In this document: positions 55,074 to 64,000 of the stretch, in pieces
How the letters are laid out: every line of letters starts with the position of its first letter
Position numbering within the stretch: position 1 is the first letter of the stretch
Assembly: GCA_024196135.1 (NCBI GenBank)
Contig: JAMQCK010000046.1
Span: 1-64,000, forward strand
Length of the DNA: 64,000 bases
Source of the DNA: Pleurotus ostreatus/Saccharomyces cerevisiae fusant
Lineage: Eukaryota; Opisthokonta
Direction: 5' to 3'
Notes under the pieces: generated by a model
The model's database searches: none
What the model was told of the DNA's origin: nothing
Seen by the model: the letters and a program-made list of their open reading frames with translations, nothing else
Made by a program: the position numbers and the translations under genes

Positions 55074-56081
55074 ATGTCGGACAAGGGGCCAAAGATTCTC
55101 TCCGCGGAGGAGATGAACGTGTCCGAGGCGAAGTGGGTGGATCTTTGCGCGCCACAATGAAAGTGAGGTTCACGACAGTTGGGCAGGTGGATCACGCTCA
55201 AGAGGCTGAACTGGATGGATGCAGAAGGAAAGAAGGTATGAGCCGCTTCACCGTACGCGTAGATGTGCTCTGGACGGGTCTGTCAGCGCGTCTGGGAGTG
55301 CGCGGAGCGCAGAACGCGTAAGGGCTCTGGCATCGATGGTAAGTCCCCTCTTCCTGCGCTCAGCATCCATATCCATGAAATTCACACTTACTTATCAGCC
55401 GTGTCGATATTTGCACTACTTCGCTCGAAGAAGAACGCGTTCCCTCTGTCTACTGTCATCATCGAGCAGTACAGGCCGCCGATTGACAAGTTCATCATCG
55501 GTACGATGACCATCTCTCTTCCACCTTCAGTGATTCCTAACATACTGTTCACAGAACTCCCTGCCGGTAAGTGTTCCTGCAGAAAGCCTGCCAAACCGAT
55601 GTATATACTCATCAGGTCTCATCGACGAGAACGAGACCGCTGAGCAGGCCGCTCTGCGCGAGCTCGAGGAAGAGACTGGCTACAAGGGCGACCATGTCAC
55701 CCTCTCCTCGCCCGTCATCGTCGCCGACCCAGGCATGACGAACGCGAACATGAAGCTCTGCGTCGTCTCTGTCGACGTAGAAGACGACACGGTCCCGGAG
55801 CCCAAGCTCGACCCAGGCGAGTTCATCGTCAAGCGGGTCGTCGAGTTGTCGAAGCTCATGGACGAGCTCGACGGTACGTTCTTCTGTGAGAATCATGTGG
55901 ACCTTGACTGATCTAATGTCTCTGCCCTCACAGAGTATGACAAAAAGGTAAGCTCACGTTGGCGTTCTGTGGCACGGAAGATGTTCTGACCGAATTGTAG
56001 GGCTTCGTAGTGGACGCTAGACTATATCACTTCGCGTCAGGATTGATCATGGCACAGAAGATCAAGGACGGCCTTCTGTAA
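55074..56081 (+). CDS. YSA1: Nudix hydrolase, ADP-ribose pyrophosphatase (Ysa1/NUDT5 type)
   Basis: ATG 55074 to TAA 56079-56081, about eight exons and 210 residues. Splicing by eye gives MSDKGPKILSAEEMNVSEAK, then ITLKRLNWMDAEGKKRVWEC and IDAVSIFALL. Next come VIIEQYRPPIDKFIIELPAG and the Nudix box GLIDENETAEQAALRELEEETGY (GX5EX7REUXEEXGU satisfied in full). Then DPGMTNANMKLCVVSVDVED and a C-terminal helix ASGLIMAQKIKDGLL follow. These are features of NUDT5/Ysa1 enzymes, which cleave ADP-ribose to AMP and ribose-5-phosphate. The first intron (donor after GCG AA) restores the Trp of KW, which decides between two possible junctions. Confidence 0.92.
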
Positions 56082-56448
56082 GCCAATTGACCCGACGTCG
56101 AGGACAGAACACAAAGGAAAATGTACATTAGGAAAAAGCCTCGGCTGTAAGAGCAGACAATTCCCTGATGAACGGCGTTTTGATTTCGTCATGACCCTCT
56201 TCATGCCATTCACAGTGGGTATATTTGTTCTCAAGGCGAAGACTACCCTGAGGGTCTGTCGAGTCGCATTCAGTCGCAGCGCGTGTTTGCTTGATAGTTC
56301 GTACAACTTCATCATCATTCAATCCTCTCAGTATCATGGACACTGTCTGCCCGAGTACTGTACACCGATATTCCATAGCAGCAAGGACATAGTGAGATAG
56401 TCCCGAGAGATCACAACAAGAGGTATACAAGCAAGATCTTCCTGTAAA
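56082..56448. other. Convergent intergenic region, Nudix / ING-family genes
   Basis: This 367-bp gap between two stop codons should hold both 3'UTRs. It is AT-richer than the coding flanks. No gene or repeat is visible. Confidence 0.5.
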
Positions 56449-58137
56449 CTACCGTCGTCGTTTCCTATTTCTCTGCCTTGGCGGTGGCCGTGGTTTTGGT
56501 GCTCGCGAGTTGTTTGGGCTGATTCGGCAAACGGGGCAGTACCACGGCTCCTCGTCTCCCGGTTTCTCGGTAAGGCCCACGCAGGGCAAGTGGAACTGCA
56601 AAGGCGTAAGACGGATGCTCGAAACAGAAACAAAGTGGGTCACTGACCCATTCCTGCGAGCAATCCGGGTTGTCGCAAGCAACCATCTGGACAGGATTGT
56701 TGAGCGACGAATATCAGTCAGACGACAACGACTGACCGTCCCAGCAGAGATCCCTCTGCACACACAATACAGCGGCTCGTCGATGTGGTCCGTCGACGCG
56801 GGCAACAAAGTAAGCTTCTTCGGCCTCGACGTTTTCCTGGGCGCCGTCACAATCGCCGGCTCCTCCACCGGGACGGGTGCTGACACCGGCTCCGCCCGCT
56901 TTTTCCTCTTCGGCATGCTGATACGAGGGCGATGTCGGCGTGGCTTGGGCTTCTGGACGGCGCCGTCTGGTGGTTGCGCGCCGCCCTCGACGTCTGCCTC
57001 AGCTTCCAGCTCTTGTTCGTCTTCTGCAGGCTCAGCGTCATTGAGTTCGAGGTCTTGAGCGTGTGGGTCTTGTACAACTCCGGGGCTCATGGAGTCCCGC
57101 AAGGTGGGGCGAACGAGTTGAGGGGCGTCGGGTAGGAGCACGGGGGCGAGGCGGGTACCGGGACGGACGCCGAGAGTGATGGATTCCTCTTGCTCCTTGA
57201 TAGCCTGGTCGATGAGCCGTATATGCCTGTCAACCTACGCGGAGTGAGCTTCACGGCGGTAGAGGGGAGGGGGAAAGACATGAGGACTTACCGAATCATA
57301 CGCAGCCTGCGCGATGTGGACCTTCTCCTCAGACGCATGCACGATCTCCTCGGATAACCATGCGAGGTGAGAGAGCATCTGCCGTGTGGTCTCCGGGGGC
57401 TTCGTGCGCTCTGGGGGTATGCCGAAGGGTGTAGGCGTACGAGGAGTGGACAGGCCTTCTAACGTGGGCCGCCTCAGTGGTGTAATGGGTATGCTTGAGG
57501 TGGACACGCCGTTGGTGAGGGGCGGGCGGGATATGGACCGTCGGAGAAGTTGAAACGGCTGCTCGCTCAACCGTGACGGAATTGCGCTCGGTAGCGAGTC
57601 TGTGGCCATCTCGACCTGTACGGAGGACGGGTTCGGAACGCCAGCTAGCTCGTGTCGTCGGGCGATATACTTGCGTAGCGTGGGGAGGAGGTCTTCCTCA
57701 TAGGCTGAGGGGCTGCGTCAACGAGCTACTTTGCCAGGGATAGGCACAACGTACAGTGAGCTTGCTGCTCCAGCTCCTTCATCAGAGTGAACTGGCGCTG
57801 TAGGTGCAGCGGCATCTGCTCGATGGCTGCATAAGCAGGTTGTCAGCGCGCATAGTGTGGCGAGGGGGCCACGGAACGCACTCTCAAAGTATTCATCCCT
57901 AAACGCTTCCCACAACTGCTGCTCCCTCTCCGCGCGCTCCTCATTCGGACCCTGCTCGTCCACATTCATCGGCGAGCCCTCCCTCGGCGTCGTCGCCTCC
58001 CCACTCCCCGTCGTCAACTCCGGTGTCTCCTCCTCCTCCTGCACCTCCTCCCCATTCACCCCATCCTCCATGGGCTCCCCCGCCTCTGATACCGAGGCAG
58101 GAGCAGCAGCGCCTCGCAGGGACTTGCGGCGGGTCAT
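56449..58137 (-). CDS. ING-family PHD-finger chromatin protein
   Basis: ATG 58137 (MTRRKSLRGAAAP) to TAG 56451-56449, about six exons and 470 residues. The N-terminal ING helical domain is split by introns: EEREQ-type acidic start, WEAFRDEYFE, AIEQMPLHLQRQFTLMKELE and AHSYEEDLLPTLRKYI, then LSHLAWLSEEIVHASEEKVH and VDRHIRLIDQAIKEQEE. A disordered linker with basic nuclear signals (KPKPRRHRPRISMPKRKKRA) precedes the PHD finger. Its pieces are EPLYCVCRGISAGT, MVACDNPDCSQEW and FHLPCVGLTEKPGDEEPWYC with PVC. All eight zinc ligands and the MVACDN floor of the H3K4me3 pocket are present. ING proteins (Yng1, Yng2, Pho23 in yeast) tie NuA3, NuA4 or Rpd3 complexes to H3K4me3. Which one this is cannot be decided. 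It diverges from the kinase gene by 118 bp. Confidence 0.9.
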
Positions 58138-58255
58138 GATCGTCCGAGACGAGAAGTACTGAATAGGCGCCCTTTGCACGTGCGCAGCGGGCGCTTAGCA
58201 CTCTGCCTCCGTCCTTGTCCCCACTCACGATCATCCCAACCCATCGCGCCCCCTG

Positions 58256-60765
58256 ATGGCCTGGCGCGCAGCGGGAGGTGTGCTCACTGTTGCTGGCGAC
58301 GTCGCAAGCGCGTTTGGGTGCCCCGTACCCGCGCAGACGATCCAGAACATCGTGGAGGCTTGCGAGGCGACGGGTGTTAACCAGGTGCGGTTGGTGGTGC
58401 AGCGTTCCCCCTCTGTTACTGACGCTGAAGCGCAGAGAAAATGCAAGCAACTGGCCAATCGCTGCCGGAGGCTGCTTCTCACGATTGAGGAACGTCAGCC
58501 AGAGCTACAACGCAACGAGAAGCTCAGGGCAGAGGTGGACGACCTGACGAAGTGTGTCTCCAAGTCATCCTTGTTTGAACCAAGATTGACCGTCATGATT
58601 ACAGCATCCTGTACTCCATACACGACAAGATCAAGAGCTGGCCTCAGTACAGTCGTATAACCTTAATCCGTACGTTCAGTCGACCCCCAGCTTATTCCCG
58701 GCCCCGTCGGCATCCTCATGACGCGCTCCTAGTGAAGCGACGCGATATAGAGAAGAGCTTGGATAATTGGAATGACCAGCTTGACTTGGCGATTCAGGCT
58801 CTTCAGGTAAGTGCGCCATGTCAAGTCGTACTATGCCGTGACGCTAAGCTGTAGCTATCTCGAATCAGCTGAAGTGAGTTTCTATACTTTCCCCGGGTAT
58901 AGCTTATTATTCACATCCCTCAGTGCGAATATCCTTGCACAACACCATCAGCAGGAAGCGCATGAGGTCAACCAGAATGCCGCAAGCGAGATGTTGCAAC
59001 TACTCAGCGCATGCCTCTCAAACCAGCAGGATATGCACCAGCTATTGCGCATGCAACAATCCGGGGAGAACGTTGCCGCGCAGATCATGGAAGCTGGTCA
59101 GCTCGTATGTCCTTGCATTCCCATCCGCCTCATACATACAACTCACCATCTCTATTCCTCACCCCAGACCCTCGCGGAAATTCGCGAACACCCCACCCGC
59201 CGCGCCAGCCTCGAGTCCACAACCACCATCACTCCCCTCACACCATCCACCAACCACCAAATCCAAGACTTGCAGCACGGGCTCGTCAACTTACACAACC
59301 TCACGGGTATCCCGCCCTATATCAAGATACTCGACGGGGAGGTGCGCAAGGACGACGAGCAGGCCATCGGGGGCGGCTCTAGTACGGACATCTGGCGAGG
59401 GACGTGGATGGGGGAGCGGGCGGTAAGTAGGCGCACGAACGTTGAGTGGAGAGAAATCTGACCGCAATGTCTTTCTGCAGATCGCCCTCAAATCCCTGCG
59501 AAATGTCAAAGCCGACGATGCTAAGGCGCAGAAGGTGGATTTTCTATCTCTGAACACTTCATTTGTCACGCCTTCGCTGACCACCGCCCCCAGCGCTTCC
59601 GCACCCAAATCGAGCTGTGGTCACAATTACAACACGAGAACATCCTGCCCTTCTACGGAATCGTCACCAATATGGTGCCGTGGATCCACATCGTGACGCC
59701 GTTGCAGGAGAATCGGGATGTGTTGCAGTGAGTAGAGCTTTTTTGCGGATATCCTTCCGTCGTGATTCTGGCACAAAGGAATTGTGGCTAACTCGTCGTT
59801 AGCTATGTGAAGAACAATCCGTCGGCAAGCAAACAGGATTTGCTCATAGGCGCGGCGCGCGGAGTAGCATATTTGCATAGTCGAGATGTACCGATAGTGC
59901 ACGGAAACTGTACGTTCTCTCAGGTCATTGCTTCAACGTATATGCTGACGCCCTCCTCCAGTGAAATGCGTGAGCATCTCACTGTTTGGCTGAGTGTAGC
60001 TCTTATTCATCATTTGCGTAGACAAACATCCTCGTCGATGACATGGTGAGCATCGTTTGCTCCCTCTTCATGATTTAGTAGCCGTTATCCATTTTTTACT
60101 CCCCTGTTGCTAATCCCTAACTCTAGGGCCACGCTCGCATCGCCGACTTTGGCATGGCGAAGATCGTCGCGAGCGTCACTGGCGAGAACGCGTCGTATAC
60201 GCTTTCCAAGGTGCGCCTGAGGGCGTTTGCGTAGCGAGTACTGCAGACGTGCTCGTGCAGCGAACGCGACGTGCAGGACGCGCGACATGCAGGGCCCGCG
60301 ACGTCTAGGTCCACGATGTGTAGAAGAGCCCGACGCTGATATTCTACAGGGCCTCAACGGCCGCTGGATTGCGCCCGAGCTCATCCGTGGGCAGGAAGCG
60401 CGCGAGGCGAGCGACGTGTGGTCGTTCGGGATGGTCGTGCTCGAGTTGATGACGGGTGAGTAGCGATTTTCCCAAGGTGCCGGAAAGGGGTTGAGGCGAG
60501 TGGGGGGGGGGCTTTCTCTTCCAAATCATCGAACCTCTGCGACAACCCATGAAATTTTTCCTAACATCTTTCCCCAGAGAAACAACCCTACGCCGAACAG
60601 AAGAACGGCTTCGCGGTCATCGTCGACATCTCGACCGGCAAGCATCCACGTAGACCAGAAGTCATCACAGATCCAATGTGGGCGATGCTGCAGCGCTGCT
60701 GGGCGTTCGAGCCGCAGGACCGGCCGGGGATGGGCGAGGTGGTGGGGTGGTTGGAAGGTGGGTAG
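58256..60765 (+). CDS. MLKL-like four-helix-bundle protein with tyrosine-kinase-like (pseudo)kinase domain
   Basis: ATG 58256 to TAG 60763-60765, about fifteen small exons and near 575 residues. Residues 1-130 form amphipathic helices (VPAQTIQNIVEACEATGVNQ, RKCKQLANRCRRLLLTIEER, ILYSIHDKIKSWPQYS, RRDIEKSLDNWNDQLDLAIQ), the pattern of the MLKL N-terminal four-helix bundle. A 5-nt microexon leads to further helices (QHHQQEAHEVNQNAASEMLQ) resembling the MLKL brace. The kinase domain (about 245-570) has IGGGSSTDIWRG, IALKSL (beta-3 Lys), QHENILPFYGI, IVHGNLKCTNILVDD, IADFGMAKI, RWIAPELI, SDVWSFGMVVLEL and CWAFEPQDRPGM. The catalytic HRD/HGD Asp is Asn (HGN at about 59909-59914), read before the next splice. 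Lys and DFG are intact, so ATP may bind but catalysis should be weak. This parallels MLKL, a pseudokinase whose helical bundle permeabilises membranes. A signalling kinase with an adaptor N-terminus is the alternative. Confidence 0.75.
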
Positions 60766-63221
60766 GTGAGTGGGGCTAGTGGGGAGGAGTAGTTGGAGGG
60801 ATTACGGTGACTGGAGGATGGCTGACAGGATGGTGGTGATGGGGGACTGGGGGACGGAGGGATCGGGAGTGGACGTTTAGTATCTGCGACGATTTACCTA
60901 TCAACCCGTATTTCTGATTGCTTTCTTGCACTATGTATTCACCGTGTTGTTGTGCTACTTACATGCCATACGTTTCTACGGAACGACAGAATGGACCCTT
61001 TGTAGCAGATTGAAGTCGGCGGCGTGCGAAGTGTCAAGCCAGCGGATGTGTTACTTTCCCGAGCAGACCTGCGTTGTCAGCGCTCACGGCGGTGAGACGC
61101 ATTCCACCGGCAGTGCGTCGCGTCTCGCCGCCGTTGCGCGATGCGTTCTACCGAGCAGATTGTCGTGCGATGCGCTCAGCCGGCGTACGACGGAGGGTGT
61201 GCACTGAGCCAGCGCCGTCGAAGGTCTGCCTGTACGAGCGACGTCGGAAGGAAAAGAGATGCGTGCTTACGAAGCTAATGGCAGTGGCTTCAGTGAAGTT
61301 CATGGGAAACACCGAGCTCGGACCGAGGACCAAGAGCGTGTGGCTGACCGGAATGGACGCGAGTGGATTGACCGAAAGCTTCACGGGCTGACAGAAGGTG
61401 ATGAAGGTGACGAAGGTCTGCATTGGTGGTGACGCGAGCTTCGTTTGTAGTGACAAAAGCCTCGCATGTAGCAATTAAACACTGAATCTGTAGCGTGAGA
61501 GGCGCCTCAGCCAATAGCGCTAGAGGCACATCATAGCACAGCTGGCGTTGCGCCAGACAATCTTCCGGCACGGAAACGTACCGAGAAGCCGCATAAGGAT
61601 TGTTGACATCCATAAGCGTCGGACATACGCTCGGAGCATTGGCGAGCGCTATGCGAGTCTATGATTCGTTAGGCAGACCAGAGTATTACCGACTGTAGGG
61701 ATCAGTAAGATAACCGTTTCATGGACGCAAGATTGCGTACGTACTGTCAAAGGTTACTGTAGAGTGGTGCTTGGGCGCCAAAAAGCAGTTGGCGGGCGCT
61801 TGTTGGAGCAATGGAGGCGTCTGCGAAGGTCAGTTTCTCGTCAACTAGGGGTCATCTAGGGATCATGGGGCTCTGTCGCTGATCAGAGAACAAAGGGAAG
61901 GCGCTCTCATCGGGCCGAGAGGACAGAATCAGGCAGGTGTATTCACATCTCAATAGCTCGAAGCGTCCTAGAGCCCCAATGAAGACAGATGCGGGATATG
62001 AAGCGGTCGAAGTGATGATCCAGAAGGTCGAGATGAATGAGCCTAGGAGGCGGCTTGCGTGAGTCCTCATAGCCTTCGGGAGATGCGGAGAGTGCGCGCA
62101 GTAGACGGTAGCGAAAACAAGCGGGTTACAGGACGCGCTATGACAACGGCCCCGCGCTACAAAAAATGGACGAGCGATCGGTGACTGCGAGGTGGGCTAT
62201 GTCTCAGAGGCTAAAGCGGGACGCGCGTCGCAAGGAGGCGGTCGTGAGTCACATGTGGCAGGAAGAAGAGCCGTGCCGGGCGAGGAGGGAAGGGCGCGAG
62301 CAGAACGCCGTGCCCGTCGACTGCGCGCGCTGGGCACTGTCAGCTGCACCGGCAGGGGTGGCTGGGCGACGGGCTCGAGCGAGGCCTGGGAGGGAGGTCC
62401 GTGCGCAGTGAGGTCATTGTCTGCGGGCGAGGCGCTGCATTGGTCGCCGGATGGGGATGGCGGCCAGCCGTAGCATCGTGTCGGCATGAGAAGAACATCA
62501 CGCGGAGCCGTCCACGCCGAGCACACGCGCTCGGACGGAGGAAAAATCGCGTCGGATCCGGGGAGCTGCTGGTCGCCGGGAGCAGCGAGAAAAGCACTCA
62601 GAAATCTAGTAAACAGTCTTGGGATGGTAGATCGCAGTCTCGAGGATACTTGGGGGCCGTCTGCGGACAGCAGCGAGGATAGAGTGGGCGTGCGAAACGT
62701 GTCTGCCTGGCGGAGCAGTGCCTGAGTGTTGGCATGAGTCAAGCGGTCCGGGTGTGACGCTGACTCGTGTTGGCGCTGTCACATCCATTGTCACGCAGGG
62801 AGTCAGCGCAGTGGCCGGGTCTTTTATTCTGCTGCCCGCATTCTCCGTCGTCGTCCCTCCAGCTCGCCACAGCAACTCCCAAACACTTATCGCTCTCACC
62901 TCCCCAACTCTCCACACAAACACCTAGCAGAGTCTCCGCTCGGAAGACACTGCAACTCGGACGAACCAGGTCGCAAAGGCTTGGTTGTCCGCCCTCCCAC
63001 ATCGGCCAAGATGTGCTTCGTCAAGAGATTCAGAATTGCTACACCGTCGCTTGCCTCGCCCCTCCTAGTCTCCTCCTGCGCCACCCCCTCCATTCTCGTC
63101 TCCACCTCTATCAACACTGTTCGCAAGGCCGATGGCTTCTACGCAATCTGAATGTTAAGCACACCCAGTAATAACATACCTGGATTCCCAAATCCCCCCT
63201 CACTGTATCGTCTTTTCCCCT
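60766..63221. other. Gene-poor stretch between the kinase and cyclin genes
   Basis: This 2.46-kb stretch has no gene I can support. The minus strand between about 61150 and 61620 has donor- and acceptor-like signals, with a 41-nt intron-like piece near 61230-61275 and short open pieces such as SHTLLVLGPSSVFPM. They do not match a family known to me. 62170-62740 is GC-rich with overlapping open frames on both strands, typical of biased composition. The right end (from about 62760) should hold the cyclin gene promoter and leader. Confidence 0.4.
63011..63151 (+). CDS. Possible upstream ORF (46 aa) before the cyclin gene
   Basis: ATG 63011 opens MCFVKRFRIATPSLASPLLV and continues to TGA 63149-63151, 71 bp before the cyclin start codon. 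It is rich in Ser, Ala and hydrophobic residues and resembles no family I know. Its position right in front of the long coding sequence suggests an upstream ORF in the cyclin mRNA leader. A separate tiny gene, or chance, are the alternatives. Confidence 0.25.
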   Translation: MCFVKRFRIATPSLASPLLVSSCATPSILVSTSINTVRKADGFYAI

Positions 63222-64000
63222 ATGCACTCCACTCTCCAGTTATTGGCGCACCGGGCCCCGCCCGCGACCCGCAAGGGCCGCTGGCAGCCATACGCGCACC
63301 ATCAATCGACACCGAACGCACTCTCCGCTCTAGCTCGCTCCCCCTCTCAGTCTAGCTCCAATACCCCCTCGTCCGCTGTATCATCCACCTCATCGCCGCA
63401 CTCCACGCCACTCGAGACCACCAAGCCCGCCCCCGCGCGTCCAGCGCCCGCCCAATCATGCGGCGCCAAATTGACTCAGAAGGATCCGGCCAGAGCCAAA
63501 CACGCTCTAAGCCTCATGGGTGCGTCCTCAGGCCAGAAGTAAAGTCACTCGCTGCTAATCCTGCCACTCAAAGAACAAACTGTCCGGACCCTCTGCGATA
63601 TATGGCAGCCGCACGACATCCCCGCCATATTCGCCTGTCCCATGACCGCCCAAACCGCGGCCAACAACAACGAATCCCCCCGCATCGCCTCCCTCCCGCC
63701 CCACATCAACTTCGCAAACAAGCAACTGCCCTCTCCCATCACCCCCAGCACACACCCGCTCAGTCCTCCCACCGATCCCGCATGCCAGGCGCGCGTGAAG
63801 CCCGCCGACAGCGAGTCCGACGCCACCGGGAATCTCGTGCCCATCCGCGGCTTCGTGACCGAGGTCCTCCGCCGCTCGCGCACGTCTGGCAACGTCCTAC
63901 AGACCGCGCTCTGCTACCTCGGCGCGGTGCGCTCGCACGTCGCCGAGCTCGCGCGCAAAGAACGCGACGGCGAGGGCGTCAGGGGCGAGCCGGGGTCGGA
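63222..64000 (+). CDS. Cyclin-domain protein, Pho85-cyclin-like (3' partial)
   Basis: ATG 63222 starts a Ser/Pro/Ala-rich N-terminus (MHSTLQLLAHRAPPATRKGR). An intron (GTGCGT... to ...CAAAG, about 63520-63577) joins ALSLM to EQTVRTLCDIWQPHDIPAIF. The frame stays open through the right edge and includes IRGFVTEVLRRSRTSGNVLQ followed by TALCYLGAVRSHVAELARKE. The run 'F..EVLRRSRTS...LQ.AL.YL..vR' is the start of the cyclin fold in fungal Pcl/Clg1-type cyclins that partner the Pho85 kinase in nutrient and cell-cycle signalling. The rest of the cyclin box lies beyond the window. The intron rule and frame continuity are clear; the exact cyclin class is not. Confidence 0.72.

Noticed and set aside
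62192..62742. Open frames on both strands of 80-180 residues in a GC-rich block
   Set aside because: Mirror-image frames with Arg/Ala/Gly/Ser bias are expected in GC-rich DNA. There is no start context, splice structure or family motif.

Overview
This 64 kb window looks like nuclear chromosomal DNA from a basidiomycete fungus, probably an Agaricomycete. Almost every gene is broken by many short introns (about 45 to 60 nt) with GTRNGY donors, CTRAY-like branch points and YAG acceptors. Coding sequence is visibly GC-rich, genes lie on both strands, and intergenic gaps are mostly 100 to 500 bp. The protein set is fungal: PEX6, SKT5/CHS4, a Zn2Cys6 regulator, fungal MIC19, and a kinase with an N-terminal helical bundle of a type common in mushrooms. 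The taxonomic placement is inferred from this style and not from any search.

Layout, left to right. 0-3 kb: 3' end of a formin, then a membrane-anchored PhoD-like phosphatase. 3-10.5 kb: PEX6 (-) diverging from GAR1 (+), then a Mis14/Nsl1-like kinetochore gene (-) and the spliceosome factor YJU2 (-). 10.6-16.5 kb: an intracellular GH3 beta-glucosidase with a PA14 insert (-), a UPF0538 protein (+) and a farnesylated YDJ1-type DnaJ (-). 17-24.7 kb, all +: RPN10, a large unrecognised protein, a MITE-like hairpin element, a Nit2-type amidase and a diacylglycerol-kinase-fold lipid kinase. 24.9-31.3 kb: UMP/CMP kinase and a tiny membrane protein only 5 bp apart (-), nucleoporin NUP37 (+), then a Zn2Cys6 transcription factor (-). 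31.3-33.7 kb is gene-poor. 33.7-37.6 kb: CEF1/CDC5 and a single-pass membrane protein (+). 39-45 kb: MIC19, a DHX35-type helicase and PGK1 (all -). 45.2-49.1 kb: an RGG protein and SDA1 (+). 49.2-54.8 kb: a PITH-domain protein, SKT5/CHS4 and a PHD-JmjC demethylase (-). 55-60.8 kb: a Nudix ADP-ribose pyrophosphatase (+), an ING-family PHD protein (-), and a four-helix-bundle plus (pseudo)kinase gene (+). 60.8-63.2 kb is gene-poor. The right edge cuts a Pho85-type cyclin gene.

Most genes are housekeeping and share no obvious pathway. Two loose themes recur. One is RNA processing and ribosome biogenesis (GAR1, YJU2, CEF1, DHX35, SDA1). The other is chromatin and nuclear function (Mis14-like, NUP37, JmjC-PHD, ING). 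Close divergent starts suggest shared promoters at PEX6/GAR1, small membrane protein/NUP37, PGK1/RGG protein, JmjC/Nudix and ING/kinase.

The most interesting locus is 58.3-60.8 kb. It encodes a protein with an MLKL-like four-helix-bundle N-terminus and a tyrosine-kinase-like domain whose catalytic-loop aspartate is replaced (HGN). That architecture parallels animal and plant MLKL necroptosis effectors. Exon boundaries throughout were read by eye from splice signals and frame continuity, so individual junctions may be wrong.
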